From Pinus tabuliformis (Eukaryota; Streptophyta; Pinopsida; Pinales; Pinaceae), in contig CM062805.1 of assembly GCA_031772625.1 (NCBI GenBank), forward strand, positions 515,510,102-515,574,101: a stretch of 64,000 nt of DNA, read 5' to 3'. The notes beneath the pieces were generated by a model. It made no database searches, had not been told where the DNA came from, and saw nothing but the letters and a program-made list of their open reading frames with translations. How positions within the stretch are numbered: the stretch's first letter is position 1; every line of letters starts with the position of its first letter. Positions 49,186-61,370 of the stretch are shown in pieces. The translations under genes and the position numbers were made by a program.

Positions 49186-50044
49186 ATATGATCATGTAAT
49201 TGATTAATCATACTCCAACCCAATCTTAATGATTCAAACAATGTTGGAACCAACAATGCCAATATAGTTTTAGAAGACACGTTAGAAAATGAAGAAAATA
49301 AAAAGAGTGACGTGTCACATGTCCTCCATAAGGAGCCTAAACACCACCCTGCCCTCTCTCCCTCTCTCCCTCTCCTGCCAAATTGACAAAAAAATCCCAC
49401 AATTTTGTAAGAACTACCACAAAAACACATTGGTGGTGGTTAGGACTCCTCACTAGAGTTAAGCCACCAAAGGAGATGGGTTGCTCATCGAAGCCAATGA
49501 TTAGCAAAAGTAGCGATTTTGGATTGCTTCACAAAATAAAAAGAAAAACCTTGAATCACAACGAAACTAATTTGAAAAAGTTTAGATCCTTAGTCATTAA
49601 ACTCACCCACACCAATTCCACCAATAGTTTCAAAATGCCCCAAAAAAGATATATGCTTACAACAACAACAACAAAAGTAAGATCCCTTCTCGAATCCTAA
49701 TCTACATTTATTTTTGTTCAAATATGTAATGCACTTGGTCAAGATATACACCTACAACAACAAACGTAAGCCTCCTTCCCCAACCCTAATCTATATTTTA
49801 TTTTGTTCAAATATATATTGCACTTGGTCCCATTTTGCTATATTTACCCTTACATGCTAAAAACATGAATAAATTTTGCATATTTAATATCTATAGCTTA
49901 TATTTGCATTCAAATACATGAATATTATAAAGCTTTATTAAAAAAATTAAAAACCCAAAAACAAAGTTTAAACACATCCCAAACCCCAACCCAAGTTTTT
50001 TGGTTAAAAAATTTCAATTTACCATATCTACCGTTGCATAGCAT

Positions 50045-50196
50045 ATACACGAGTAAACTTAACATTTTTGGTATGTAATGACATGAGTAAACTTAACATA
50101 TTTGGCATGTAATGGTTTGGATACACGAGTAAACTTAACAATTTTGGTAGGTAATGACATGAGTAAACTTAACATATTTGGCATGTAATGGTTTGG
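50045..50196. repeat. Tandem repeat, unit 76 bp, two copies, each with an internal subrepeat
   Basis: 'atacacgagtaaacttaaca' at 50045 recurs at 50121. Within each unit a subrepeat 'gagtaaacttaacat' is followed by '-ttggtatgtaatg' or '-ttggcatgtaatg', so an older duplication of about 37 bp seems to have preceded the 76-bp one. Confidence 0.85.
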
Positions 50197-50789
50197 ATAT
50201 ACATTCATGTACTAATTTTTTACTAAAATATATATATTTTTTATATCTACTTAATCATATTTTTGGGGTTTATTTCCCACTATAATCTAGTTCAAAATTT
50301 TGAATTACCCAATTCTAATTCTAACTTTGTTAAAAATGCAATGATGATTATCCATCTCCATGTATCACCATGGTGGCGTGGCTTTATGCACTTGAATTGA
50401 TAAGTAGTTTATAATTATTGCCTAAATTATTCCAAGATGAATATTGTCATTTTACTATTCTAATATCTTTTGAGATTATTAATTTCAAATTTTATATTTA
50501 CTATATAAATGATAATATGCTGATTTTGATATTTATTTCATAAAGATTTATATATTTTTAGAGAAAAAAACCATTATAGATTTGTATTAAGAAAATATAA
50601 AGATCTTCAATACATAAGTTGTTGGATTGAGCCAAATGCCCAGCAACCTTTGCAAAAATTGGATACAGATAGTCCGAATCTTCCATATCTAAAAAGGAAA
50701 AACATATACATCCCATCTACAAAGCCCGCTTGACCAAAGATGCTAACAGATTATACGATCATTTGAAGAAACAGCCCTATTAAAAGATT

Positions 50790-53700
50790 ACATACAATTA
50801 ACACATAAGAAAATAGGAGTAGTCGGCCCAGCGTTGGAACAGAGATCCAGAAAGACTGAAACCATCTTACAGGAGCAAAAACCCTCAGAATCATATAGCA
50901 GGCGCCTTTGGCAGAGAGTCATTTTGATGAAAGGATACATGGCATGCCTAAATACGCTGAAGAATAGCATGAAGGGGTTCCTTAGAACATTGGAAAATTT
51001 GTGCATTCCTCCAGTTCCACAAGAACCAACAGGAAATGATAAACAACGATCTCCAAGATGAGGATTGCCTACTCCACCAAATAAAAGCATCCTAAACAAA
51101 AGAAAAGATAATGTAAGGAAAACCAAAATATAAAGACAGCTCATACCAGATATAATGGGACGAGGCACATTGAAAGAACATATGCAGATTAGATTCCGCT
51201 TCATTGAGGCACATAGCACATCAGCTCGGACCCTGCCATCTTTTCCTTTGAAGAACCTCCCATGTAAGATTTTTGTTCCCAAATAGCAGCCAAGAGAAAA
51301 TAATCATTTTGAGAGGACATGCAGCCTTCCAAAGACGTGGAGGAAACAGCGGATGAGGACTCCTTGCACTGACAGAGATCATATCTGCATAAATATGCTT
51401 TACGCTCACAGGCTGGTTTGATTTTTTGAGAGACCAAACCAGAAGATCCTTTGATCCCGATCATATGATCCCGATCGTATAATCCCCATACTACAAAGGC
51501 TCGCTTTTACCGAATTCCAGAGAGGGAGCATCGATTGGGGCAAATGCAGATCCTCCCCATCATACCAAACCGGGGAAGAACCAGACCATTCTTTTATCAG
51601 CGTGTCCCATGTAAAACATCCCAGCCTGTGTAGATTGTAGGCGCATGAAATAGAATCATAACCAATAAACATACTAGTTCCCGAGCAGAGTTTCCAGCGA
51701 AGATTCTCCATGAAGAAAGGATGGACCTTCCTGAGACTTTGCCAAATCGTCGAACCACTCCTGATGCCAATGGACCGCCTCCTGTACCAGAATTCTATAC
51801 TCTTACCTTTTAAATATTTTGCCTTAATAATCTTACTCCATGGCCCGTCGCCAAAAATACCTCTATGAAAAGACTTACAGAGGAGGGCTTTCCCGAAAGT
51901 GCGCATATCTAAAAGGCCCCATCCACCAGCCCATTTTGGTTTTGATATAGAAGCCATTTTGACAAGATGAATTTTGTTCTGAAAAGCATGTCCTCCCCAG
52001 AGGAAATTAGCAATCAATCTGTTCATTTGGTTTATAATGCTGGCAGGAAGAAAGAAGATATGAGCCCAGTAGACTGAAAGTTGGGAAAGGACGGCCTGTA
52101 CTAAGATGAATCTGCCAGCCAGAGAAAGAAATTTAAACTCCCATCCTGAGATCTTTTTATAAAACCGGTCCAGTAGCCATTGCCAATCCCTTTTGGAGTT
52201 TCCTTTTGCCTTTAAGGTGAAGCCCAAGTATTTAAACCCTTGCTTAATTGAAAAAGGAGCAATGCCCATCAATTCAGATATCCAGTGAACGATTTCCATA
52301 TTTGAATCGTTATGAAACAAAGAGGATTTTTCCTTATTGATAAACAGACCTGTAGCTTTCTGAAATTTTGAAAGAATATCATTTATGCATGCCCAGGAGA
52401 CCTTACAAAGCATAGCAAAGATGAGGACATCGTCAACAAAGAGATTATGAGAGAGGGAGACATCCTTACAAACCGGGTGGCATCTCTTGTCTTCAACTGC
52501 TTTATTTATCTACAAACTAAGAGAGTTCATTACCAGAATGAAGAGCAGTGGGGAAAGGGGACATCCCTGTCGGAGTCCTCTCTCCGCTTGGAAGAAAGAC
52601 GAAGGAAGTCCATTTACAATCACTGAATATCTGACGTTCTCAACACAGGACATGACCCAATTGACACTTTGTGACTTCAGTCCAATTTTTGCCAGCAGAA
52701 TTCTTAAAAAGCCCCAATCTACACAATCATAGGCTTTTTGCAGATCAATCTTAAGGATAGCCGCATCCAAATTCTTTGTCAGCATTGAAAACAGACTTTC
52801 CTGAGTCATGGCAACCGCATCCAAGATAATACGGCCCTTTAAGAACGCATGTTGGTCCCCAGAAATGAAGGAATTTAGAATAGGCTTCATTCTTTCCGCA
52901 ATGATTTTTGAGGTTAATTTGAACATGATGTTGCAGAGCGATATAGGCCTAAAGTCGTGAAAGGACTCAGACCTATTCTTTTTTGGAATTAGAGCTATGA
53001 AGGTAGAGGAAGTGGCCGAATGTATGCTTCCAGACATCCGGGATGCTTCAACCATCCGTAACAAGTCTGTTTTAAGAAGGTCGAAGAAATGAGAGAAAAA
53101 TTCGATTGGCCATCTGTCCGGCCCCGGACTTTTATCCTTTTTAAAAGATTTGATAGCTCTTGAAAGTTCATCTTCAGAGATTGGCTTTATGAACTCTTCA
53201 TTTGCTGCATCATCAAACATTTCCGGAACCAACTCTATGCCCCACAGGGCATCTTGAAAGAGGACCTCCCTTCTTTTATATTGATTTTGGAAAAATCTCA
53301 CAGCCTCCATCGAGATCTCTTGGTGAGATAAGAGAACATTCCCCTTTTCGTCTTTAATGCTCCAGATAGAGTTTTTTTCTCTTCTTGCATTTGCATACTT
53401 GTGGAAGAATCTCGTATTTCTGTCTCCCTCTTTGAGCCAAATGGCTCTGCTCTTTAGCCGCCATGTAGCCTCCTCCTTTAGCAAGATCAATTGTTTCCTT
53501 TTCTCCAAATTTCTTATCTTGCTTTTTAGATCTAGAGATAGACTGTTGGGATCAGCTAACTCTAATAGGGAGTCCAGTTCCTTTCGAATATTATTCAGCT
53601 CTTGTTTATCCATCCTCCTCTTTTGATTTTGCCATTCCTTCGTCACAGCCCGCAATCTCTCCATCTTTACACGGAATGGCATAAAAGGCGCCATTTCGGA

Positions 53701-54504
53701 TTCGAGGAGACTCTTCCATTCTCTGGCAATTATTTCATTAAAGGATGGGTCTTCCAAATGGATCCTGTTGAATTTAAAAGGGTAACCAAGTCTGATTACA
53801 TTTTCACGCCATTTTAGAAGAATGGGTCTGTGGTCAGAGGAGTGATCATTTCCGATAGATAATACTAGCATACCCAATTTCCCGATAATGCTAGCATGTA
53901 TGATGATTCTGTCAATTCTCTTTGCTATGTAGGCCTGCCCAGTCCTGCTGTTATCCCACGTAGGCCTCATTTTATCAGGGGCAATGTCCACCAGATCCCT
54001 ATTTAGTAATTCCTTCCTTATTTTGTCAGCCAAAGGGTCAATTTTCCTGCAATTACCCCAACATTCATCAGAACTGAGAGTCAAATTAAAGTCGCCAGCC
54101 ATCAACAGCGATTCGATCTCTAGAATTCGGGATTCAAAAAGCCTCTCCCAAAAGGAAAGTCTGTTTTTATATGGAGCATAGACATTAAGCAAGTTGAGTG
54201 CAAAAGCTTGACCCCTGATAGATGCTGATATTAAAATTCCTGCACAGCACTTATAAGCTTTTGCCCTTATCCAGGCAGGATCCCACAAAACCACCAAACC
54301 ACCAGACTGACCATTTGCCTCAGTGGCAACCATATACCACTTCGGAAACATTCTCCTAAAAAAAGCAATAGACACATAGCTAGGATGCATGGTTTCCTGT
54401 ATAAAAATGATCTTTGGATGAGCCAGGAAGAATACATCTTTTAGCGCATTAAACTTAGGGGCTGCGCCTAAGCCCCTGATATTCATAGAAGCAAGAAAGG
54501 TCAT
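50790..54504 (-). pseudogene. LINE ORF2: endonuclease, reverse transcriptase, zinc-binding tail
   Basis: Starts at the ATG at 54504. The endonuclease spans about residues 1-230: 'MNIRGLG', 'FIQETMHPSY', 'LLMAGDFNLTLSS', 'RPTWDNSRTGQAYIAKRIDR' and the terminal 'SSDHRPILL' with the catalytic S-D-H. A helical linker follows to about residue 430. RT motifs come next: 'FIALIPKKN', 'FRPISLCNIMFKLTSKIIAE', 'QHAFLKGRIILDAVAMTQES', 'LKIDLQKAYDCVDW', 'GLRQGCPLSPLLFIL' and the active site 'NLFVDDVLIFA'. The tail has 'WLLFGNKNLTWEVLQRKRWQ' and 'CAMCLNEAESNLHMFFQCA' (zinc-binding C/H pattern). Breaks are a TAG at 52510-52512, just after the 'VMNSLSL' stretch; a frame change near 51430-51480, beside a small GATCCCGATC duplication; and a TGA near 51214, at the counterpart of 'GPSRC'. 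I see no RNase H domain. Confidence 0.85.
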
Positions 54505-56107
54505 TTAGATGACTCGCCAGCCATGCATGCTCTAAGAGGCTGGAACTCCGATGAATCCAGAACAGGAACTTCCACTAGAGATAAGTTCCTCACACCATGC
54601 TCTGTGACTACAGATCTTCCTCTAAAATGACGACTACCACCCTTGGATTTCTTCCTGACCGTGATATTTTTTGCAGATTTTGGACTTATGGTTAGATGGG
54701 ACGGACTGAACGGTTTATGAATGGTCAATGGTTCAAGTTCCAGAGATGTCCTATTGAGAAGGGAGTCAATGTCGCTATCAAAATTGTTGACTGGGGATGC
54801 TGAAAGCGAATTATCCGGGGAAAGCAAGTGACAAGGATCATTTTCTTGTATTTGGATTGGATCCTTCCCTTTTGGGTCAACAGGACGAGATTTGACAGGT
54901 GTCGGGGAAGAGGAGGAAATCTGGATAAGAAGAGAACCAACAACAATGTCCCTTTGATTCATAACAGGGGGAGAGGGGACCGTGATGTCCTCTCGAGGTT
55001 CCAGAATTGGAGTGCATAAAGGAGGCGAGGTATTAGCATCGAAACGCCCAAGAGAGTCTTGAAGGGAGCAGCATGGGTCCGGCTCGGATAGTGGATCATG
55101 AATAGGGAGATTATGAGAAATTTTTTGAGCAGGAGCCGAAAGATTTTGATTTTCCAGTTGAGAGGACTCCCGAATATCCAAAAAGTCCAGGGAGCGTTCA
55201 GATTCAGACTTCCTAACTTGTTTGACGTTAGATTTCTTGATTCTTCGGTAAAACCGATGACTGCAATTTTTAATTAGGTGTCTTGTTTTATGGCACAAGG
55301 AACACCCAAAGGGGATACCCCAAAAGTCTAATCTTTGATGGATTTTGGAATTGCCCCAATCTATCTCCATATGATCAGGATATCCACCTTTGTACGGCTT
55401 CTCTATAAGGATCCAAGCAATTCTCTTATCTTTCTCTCCTCTACACCAGGGGTCTACATAAACAAACTTGCCTATCGAATTCCCAATTTTTGAGAGAGAT
55501 TCTTCTGACCATAGTTCCAACAGCAAGTTCGAAAGTTTCACCCAGATCAGACTGTTCGATGGGGTGTTCTTTAATGGATCAAAACCAATATACCATCGAG
55601 AAAGGGCCAAGAAGCTTCTTCCAAAAACCTAGGGAGCATTTAGAACAAACTCTAAATCAGATACTTTTAGGAAATGGAAAGAATACCATTCCTTCATAAG
55701 TCGGGAGATGATAGGAGTATATCCAATCAAAGGAGACCATTTGTCCGACAACCACTTCCTCATGTCCGAATCACCCATTTCAGGGAAATGCCATTTCCCA
55801 ACCAGAGCTAAATTCTTCAGACTGTCAATTCGTTCAGAGAGGGTAGCACCATCTAAAGAAATGGCTTGCGGGGGGGTACAGTCTTAACAGGATTCTTGGA
55901 TTTGTTGTAAAAGAGAGAAGGAGACCCGTCTTTTCTGGGAAAATCCTTTTTAGACTTATGAAACACTTTACAGGCTGGATTGATTATCATGTCTTCCACC
56001 GTAGCTTGCCAGCCTGTAAGGTTCGAGCATGTTTTTCGCGCCTCCTCAGCTTGGATAGTGGCCTGTACAAACGCCCTCGTGGCCGATGAGTCAGACCCAT
56101 CCGCCAT
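54501..56107 (-). pseudogene. LINE ORF1: RNA-binding protein with zinc-knuckle-like motif
   Basis: Begins at the ATG at 56107 ('MADGSDSSATRAFVQATIQA') and ends with TGA at 54501-54503. The middle part reads like the DUF4283-type domain common in plant LINE ORF1 ('FPEMGDSDMRKWLSDKWSPL', 'FLALSRWYIGFDP', 'LIWVKLSNLLLELWSEESLS'). It is followed by 'GCSLCHKTRHLIKNC', a C-x2-C-x4-H-x4-C-like knuckle at about residue 285, and a Ser/Pro-rich tail. ORF1 proteins coat the LINE RNA. Two breaks are seen: a frame change at a run of seven C near 55868-55875, and a TAG near 55629 where relatives have Trp in '(W)VFGRSF'. Confidence 0.8.
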
Positions 56108-57299
56108 TTTGATAGAGATAAGGATGCAATTAATCCGACAGGTGCTTTGAGACCTTCAACCGCAGCAGCAGTACAGGCAATATCTAACCCGTAGATTCTT
56201 TTCTGAACAAAATCCCCAAATGGAGTAACTCCTAGAGGCTGAAGAAATTAATAGGGCAAGTCAGGAAAAATCCCGACCGTAGATCTGATCCTGACAAAAG
56301 GACACAGCTAGAAAGGGATAATTAAGAGCTCCAGCAAGATGAGGACTCGGGATCCGAAAGATAGAAGGCTCCAGAAAGGGAAATTGGAGGCGGAATGACT
56401 GACACTCTAGAATATGCTTCTATAGAAAAGACAGGAAAGGACAATTCCATTCCCCCAGTGAAAAACTAGAAATGAATGGAAGAGATTGGTGTACTGTGCC
56501 AAGTTAGGAAGTACTGAAGCTGATAATTATCCCAAAAGATTTGAATTTTTCAAATCGCCGGAGAGATAGGAAATGTCGGAAGCTCATCTGGTATTCCAAC
56601 AACCATTTTTAAACATCTTTGAGAAAAACCAAAAAGGCGCTGTAGCACTATGCAGAAGAGTGGTCTTGACAATCGACGCAGCAACAGAATGGATGGAAAA
56701 CACACCACCATTTCCCAAATCTAATGCGAAAATCTGAACAGGGACTGTAAAAAACTATAGAGTTCTTTATTTTAATAAAAATCGACTTCAGCATTTTTAT
56801 CAAAACCAGAAAATTCGCCTTATCGATTCCACTAATAGATGACAATTTACTACAGACCCTGATTAAGAACAACCTTCATCTTCAAGACCATTAAATCAGA
56901 TGACATACGAAGAGAAACGATACTGACCTTTTTGAGCTTTTGCCGGAGCAGCGGGAGAGAGCGTCCATTACCATTCCAGAACCATCCAAGCAAAGTAGCA
57001 GAGAACCACGAAAAACTAAAGCCCAAAAAAACCAGATATTTACTGCAAGGAATAGCAAAAAATTTGAAGTTTACAGACCTCCCTCGTGGCAATCCTTGCA
57101 GAGCAACCCGAAGCCGTGAGGCCCAGGATTGGAAAAGGAAAACACAAGATAGCTTCTGGGGGAATATTTATAACTTAGAAGGGACAACGTAGCACCATAC
57201 AATTCCCCCTCCAGGCGTTCTCTTGCATGGAAACGAGAAACGATACCATCTCTACGTGTCCGAAGGATAGGGTGGGAGAGCATGCAGGAGACTACAACT

Positions 57300-58400
57300 A
57301 GAAGCAGGGTGGCGCAACGTGAAGGAGGCTATGATGCCTTCCGACCCAAAAACCAATCAACTGATGACACCCATCTAAACCAGGGAAACCAATCAGCTGC
57401 ATGAGGTTTAGGAACTCCCGAAAATTGTCTGGCTCATACTTTGATGAGTGGCTGAAACCTGTTGAGTCTGAGTTAAGTTTTGTCAAAACTTCTATATAAT
57501 CTTGCAATACGTTGAATATTTAATTGTATATTAGAGTAAATCCGGTGTAACCACACAACTCTCAATCACCCAAAGGGATAAAATATACCATCAATTTTAA
57601 TTAAAACGAATCTAATTTTAATTAAAACAAATCTAAATTGATTATTATTAATTTAGATGTATGTATAAAGAATTAATATCACATGGTAATTTATTAATTA
57701 TTAATCATAAAGCTGTACCCCACAATAAATTATAGAATACACCTCTATTTTGCTAATAACAAATCTTCCCACAGTAAACTGTTGCGCACACTTCTCACTC
57801 TAATAACTAAAAATAAAATCAAATAATGAAAACAGGCACCCATTTCTACCTTAATTATTTAATGAAATTAAAAACACAACAAACTTAAAAACAAAAACAA
57901 AAAAAAACAAAACCATTTAAAGCCATGATGTCCAGAACGTGCAGATTATGAAAAGTTTGACTTTCATTGAAGCATAAGACGATATATAATGACCACTTTG
58001 TGGAGGTCATCACACCCGGAATTAAGCAACTACGGCATATAAAGCCTAAATTCCAACGTTATCTTGACGTCTCACCACTATGCATAGGAAAGGGATAATC
58101 AATTTAACTTTGAATTTACATTTTAAAATTAATAAGTATACTTTATGGTGTTATTTTTCGAATAGTGTTTTTTCCCCTAATAAATAAACGTCCCCATAAA
58201 ACATAGATGCTCAAAAAAATACAAAAAAAATCAATGTCTAAGATGCACTGGATGAAGGAAACTTAACCTTCTACAAATACGAATCTGGAAGAACATAAGA
58301 AATTATGCTAGACCAACCAAACTGAAAAGCTTTAGGTTACTTCAATAATTCATTATATCAGAAAGTCATGGATGACACTATCAGGAATCATATAATAAAT
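57300..58400. other. Spacer without recognised gene
   Basis: AT-rich, with A-rich runs near 57890-57910. No coding or RNA gene was recognised. A phrase at 58010-58060 faintly resembles part of a 5S rRNA gene but does not hold up (see the rejected list). Confidence 0.4.
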
Positions 58401-58407
58401 AATATAC

Positions 58408-58808
58408 AGAAAAATGGTTGTTGTGAAGTACTGGAAGCTTCACAAAAGTGAGCTCTTTCATACAGCAAAACAGGATGGTCTTGAGAATTTTGTTTCAATC
58501 TTGTAAACGCTAGCCCTGTTACAAAATTTCTATATGCCATATTTCACCCTTCAAAACATCATGTTAAGTAGAATAATGTCACACGATTCTCTCTTTCAAT
58601 TTACAGGAAAAAAGTGGTTGTTGTGAAGTACTTGAAGCTCCATAAAAGTGACCTCTTTCAGACAGAAAAACACAGTATGCTCTTGATATTTTTGTTTCAA
58701 TCTTGTAAACGTCAAGCCCTGTTACAAAAGTTCTATATGCCATGTTTCACCCTTCAAAACATCATGCTAAATAGAACAGAGTCACAAGATATTCTCTTTC
58801 AAGTTGTC
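58408..58808. repeat. Direct tandem duplication, unit about 200 bp
   Basis: 'tggttgttgtgaagtac' at 58415 recurs at 58615. Both copies continue through 'ttttgtttcaatcttgtaaa' and 'ttcacccttcaaaacatcat'. The right-hand copy ends only about 13 bases from the stop codon of the ICT1-like gene. The duplication therefore lies in, or just past, that gene's 3' untranslated region. Confidence 0.85.
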
Positions 58809-58820
58809 CAGTTTGCTCCA

Positions 58821-60879
58821 TCATTCCCAGCTACCTTTATTTCTCCTCATATCCTTTTTTTGAGATTTGGCCTTTTTGTTTTGCAATCTCTTTTGTTCAT
58901 CAATGGCAGCCCTTCAAAGAACAAAGACAATACTAAATATGTGAATGCCACTTCACGAGATTTGTGTGCAGAAGAAAACCATAAAAAACACAGAATCTTC
59001 AATCACGAACTAGTGATAAAATCTTGCATTTACAAAATGGCAAAAAGGGATTGAAATTCTTGAAGGAACTCTCCATCAAAGCTTTAGCAAGTGGCTTCAA
59101 CTGGTAAAGAAAGGATTTCATTTTACCTCACCTACCAATTCAAGGTCATTAATCGGAAATGCTCAAGTGACGCACTATATGAAGAAATTGCAATATTTAA
59201 GAGAACAAAAAAACAAAAAGCAAAGCAAGCAAGCAAATGAAAAAAGTCTGCAACAAGGGAAGGCTGCATTCATTAATTAATTGAAAACCATTCCAAAAGG
59301 ATACCGTTGGCATAGCATAGCACTGAAACCAATGCATGTATCCTGTGTAAACCAAAGTTGCAAAAAACATGTACAGGAACATATTGGCTAAGGGTCTGGA
59401 TATATAACTTGGGCAAAAAATGGGAAAATACTTACCAGCAGTGAAAAAAGGGGCAAAAAAATTGTTGAGCAGTAAGTAACTGGATAATGTCACCACACTA
59501 AAGCAGCTAATTGCAATTGGCTGTAGCAAGTCATAGTTGAAATTTGACATTCAGAAAAATATTGGACATTTATCTCTATAGAATACTTTACCAATTACGT
59601 ATCTGTTCTTTGTAAGCATAATAGTACAATTAGAAATCTCTCGAAGCCCATATACAAGGTAAATATTCAATATCCAGCTGAAAACAAGAACTCAATAACT
59701 AAACATCATGCAATGGAAAGCAAATGTTGTAATGGAATACTTACAAGGAAAGCATGAGGGGAAAAAATTACTCGTGTCCCTGAAGCTAAAGCAAAAGCAG
59801 CCACCAAAGCATCACAGGTAAATACTAGAAAGCTAACTTACAAGAAGCATCTTTCCTAAAGGTATTGAACAGAATCAACGAAAGGATATGGATCAATGTC
59901 TTATGCTCCAAAGGAAAACCTCAGTATGAGTTCTTGGAATTAAAGTGGGGTGTCCAGGTAAAAATAGGTGATATTTGTTTAGAAAAGAAAAAAGAAAAAA
60001 GTCTTTATTGAACATGACAGGAATACAACAAGATAAAAATAGAAAAAATCCCATCAGTATGCCTAAAATGAATGGGAATGTTAAAAAGTGGTTTAAAATT
60101 TGAGGAGTATATCTCATAGCTAAGAATATTGGTACGGTACTAGACTAGTCATACTATTCAAGGCTAAACAGAAAACCTTACAATTTCCTTATTCTCTTTT
60201 TCTTCTCCTCCGAGGGAGGTGGTGGAACATAATAGGCAGAATCAATAATTGCCTGTCACCAAAAAGGATCTGTAATGTTAGAAAAGTTGCAATGTTAAAC
60301 CTAATGGAATATAAATCTTCAGGGAATTTGCACAACACGCATAAAAGAAGTTTGAACTTTGGAACAAGCAAAAGGAATATCATAACGCAATGCAATAATT
60401 TCAAATAATCCCTCACTAAAAGGATATAAGGAACTAACAGGAATACCTGAAGTTTTTCCAAAGCATCTTCAATATTTCCCCTGTACATAAATATCATTAA
60501 AAACCAATTAGTAAAATAGCTAAAAGATTAGAACAAATTTGGACAACAATTTGTTTAAGGACCACTTGATCATGGACAGGTTACTTTTGGGTCCTTGTTT
60601 TCGTTGATGATATCACAAGCTCTCCATCACTATTGACACGGTTCTTTTCCTGCTCAAAATGATAGGCACAGTAAAGTTTCAGTGGCGGGTAACGGAAATG
60701 AACAAACAAGAGAAAATGTCAGATAAAATGCAACATTTACTGTAAAAGCAACAAATGGAACAAGCTGGCTCACATTGGTAAATTTTAGTGACAGACCATT
60801 TGCAGAATTTTTTCTCTGGCCCATGGGCTTAACCAATGGGCAGCTGTAACATTGAAGCGCATGTCCACTTTTGTGTTGA
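58821..60879 (-). CDS. ICT1/mL62-like peptidyl-tRNA hydrolase (class I release factor family), five 3' exons
   Basis: Five minus-strand exons at 60879-60797, 60649-60585, 60480-60447, 60252-60182 and 58911-58821 splice in frame to the stop at 58821-58823. They encode 'NTKVDMRFNVTAAHWLSPWA', then 'EKNRVNSDGELVISSTKTRT', 'GNIEDALEKLQ', 'AIIDSAYYVPPPPSEEKKKR' and a basic C-terminus 'EQKRLQNKKAKSQKK'. This matches the plant ICT1-type proteins (Arabidopsis At1g62850). They rescue stalled mitochondrial ribosomes by hydrolysing peptidyl-tRNA, and ICT1 is also a mitoribosome large-subunit protein. The exon with the catalytic GGQ motif should lie just upstream; I could not find it between 60880 and 64000. 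It may lie beyond a long intron outside the window, or be lost. The visible exons have no stop, and GT-AG junctions fit throughout. The last intron is about 1.3 kb. Confidence 0.85.
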
Positions 60880-61370
60880 CTGCAAGGCACAACAGAATGA
60901 GACTAAAGGACTTGGATTGAAAATTTGGATAATACTGCAACCAAGAAGCTTGAAACTGGATGCTATAAAATGTTGCAAACTACCAAACTAATCTCTTTAA
61001 TCAAACACCGAAAGATTTCAAGATTATGTATAAAAAATTTGTCTTCTCACAACTGCTTTCTAAGCTCAATGTCAAATCCCTGCCAACCTTAGTTAACACA
61101 CTCATAATACAATGATAGACAGCAGTTATTTTTTCTCAGTTTTAAATCATAAACCTGGATCATACCAGACTTAAGATTTTTGTTGCATTCACACCAACAA
61201 AAGTAACAAACAAAAATATGAACCATACAAACCCCCAAGTATTCTTCATTTAAAAGAGGGAAAATTGGATAACAGTTGCATCGAGAGAGAGAGAGAGTAA
61301 TGCAGGGCAAGGATATGTACATGGGTTCTAAGTTTCTAACCAACACTGAAGGCCTATGGACCATACTTAC

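Larger units (their letters stand above)
50570..57280 (-). mobile_element. L1-type LINE, nearly full length, two ORFs
   Basis: A minus-strand non-LTR retrotransposon. ORF1 (56107-54501) and ORF2 (54504 to about 50790) overlap by a stop/start ATGA. A leader of roughly 1 kb may lie upstream, up to about 57280, and the 3' end is near 50570. Both limits are approximate, because no target-site duplication was found. ORF2 has an apurinic-type endonuclease, a reverse transcriptase and a C-terminal zinc-binding region. I count about three stops and two frameshifts over both ORFs, so the copy is dead but far better preserved than the LINE piece at 4.7-5.9 kb. Confidence 0.85.

Noticed and set aside
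58000-58075. Possible 5S rRNA-like phrase ('cacccggaattaagcaacta')
   Set aside because: Only a short partial resemblance to the central part of plant 5S rRNA; the promoter boxes and the remainder of the gene do not match.
59197-59550. A hydrophobic open frame on the minus strand
   Set aside because: It lies inside the last intron of the ICT1-like gene, has no recognisable family and is explained by T-rich intron sequence.
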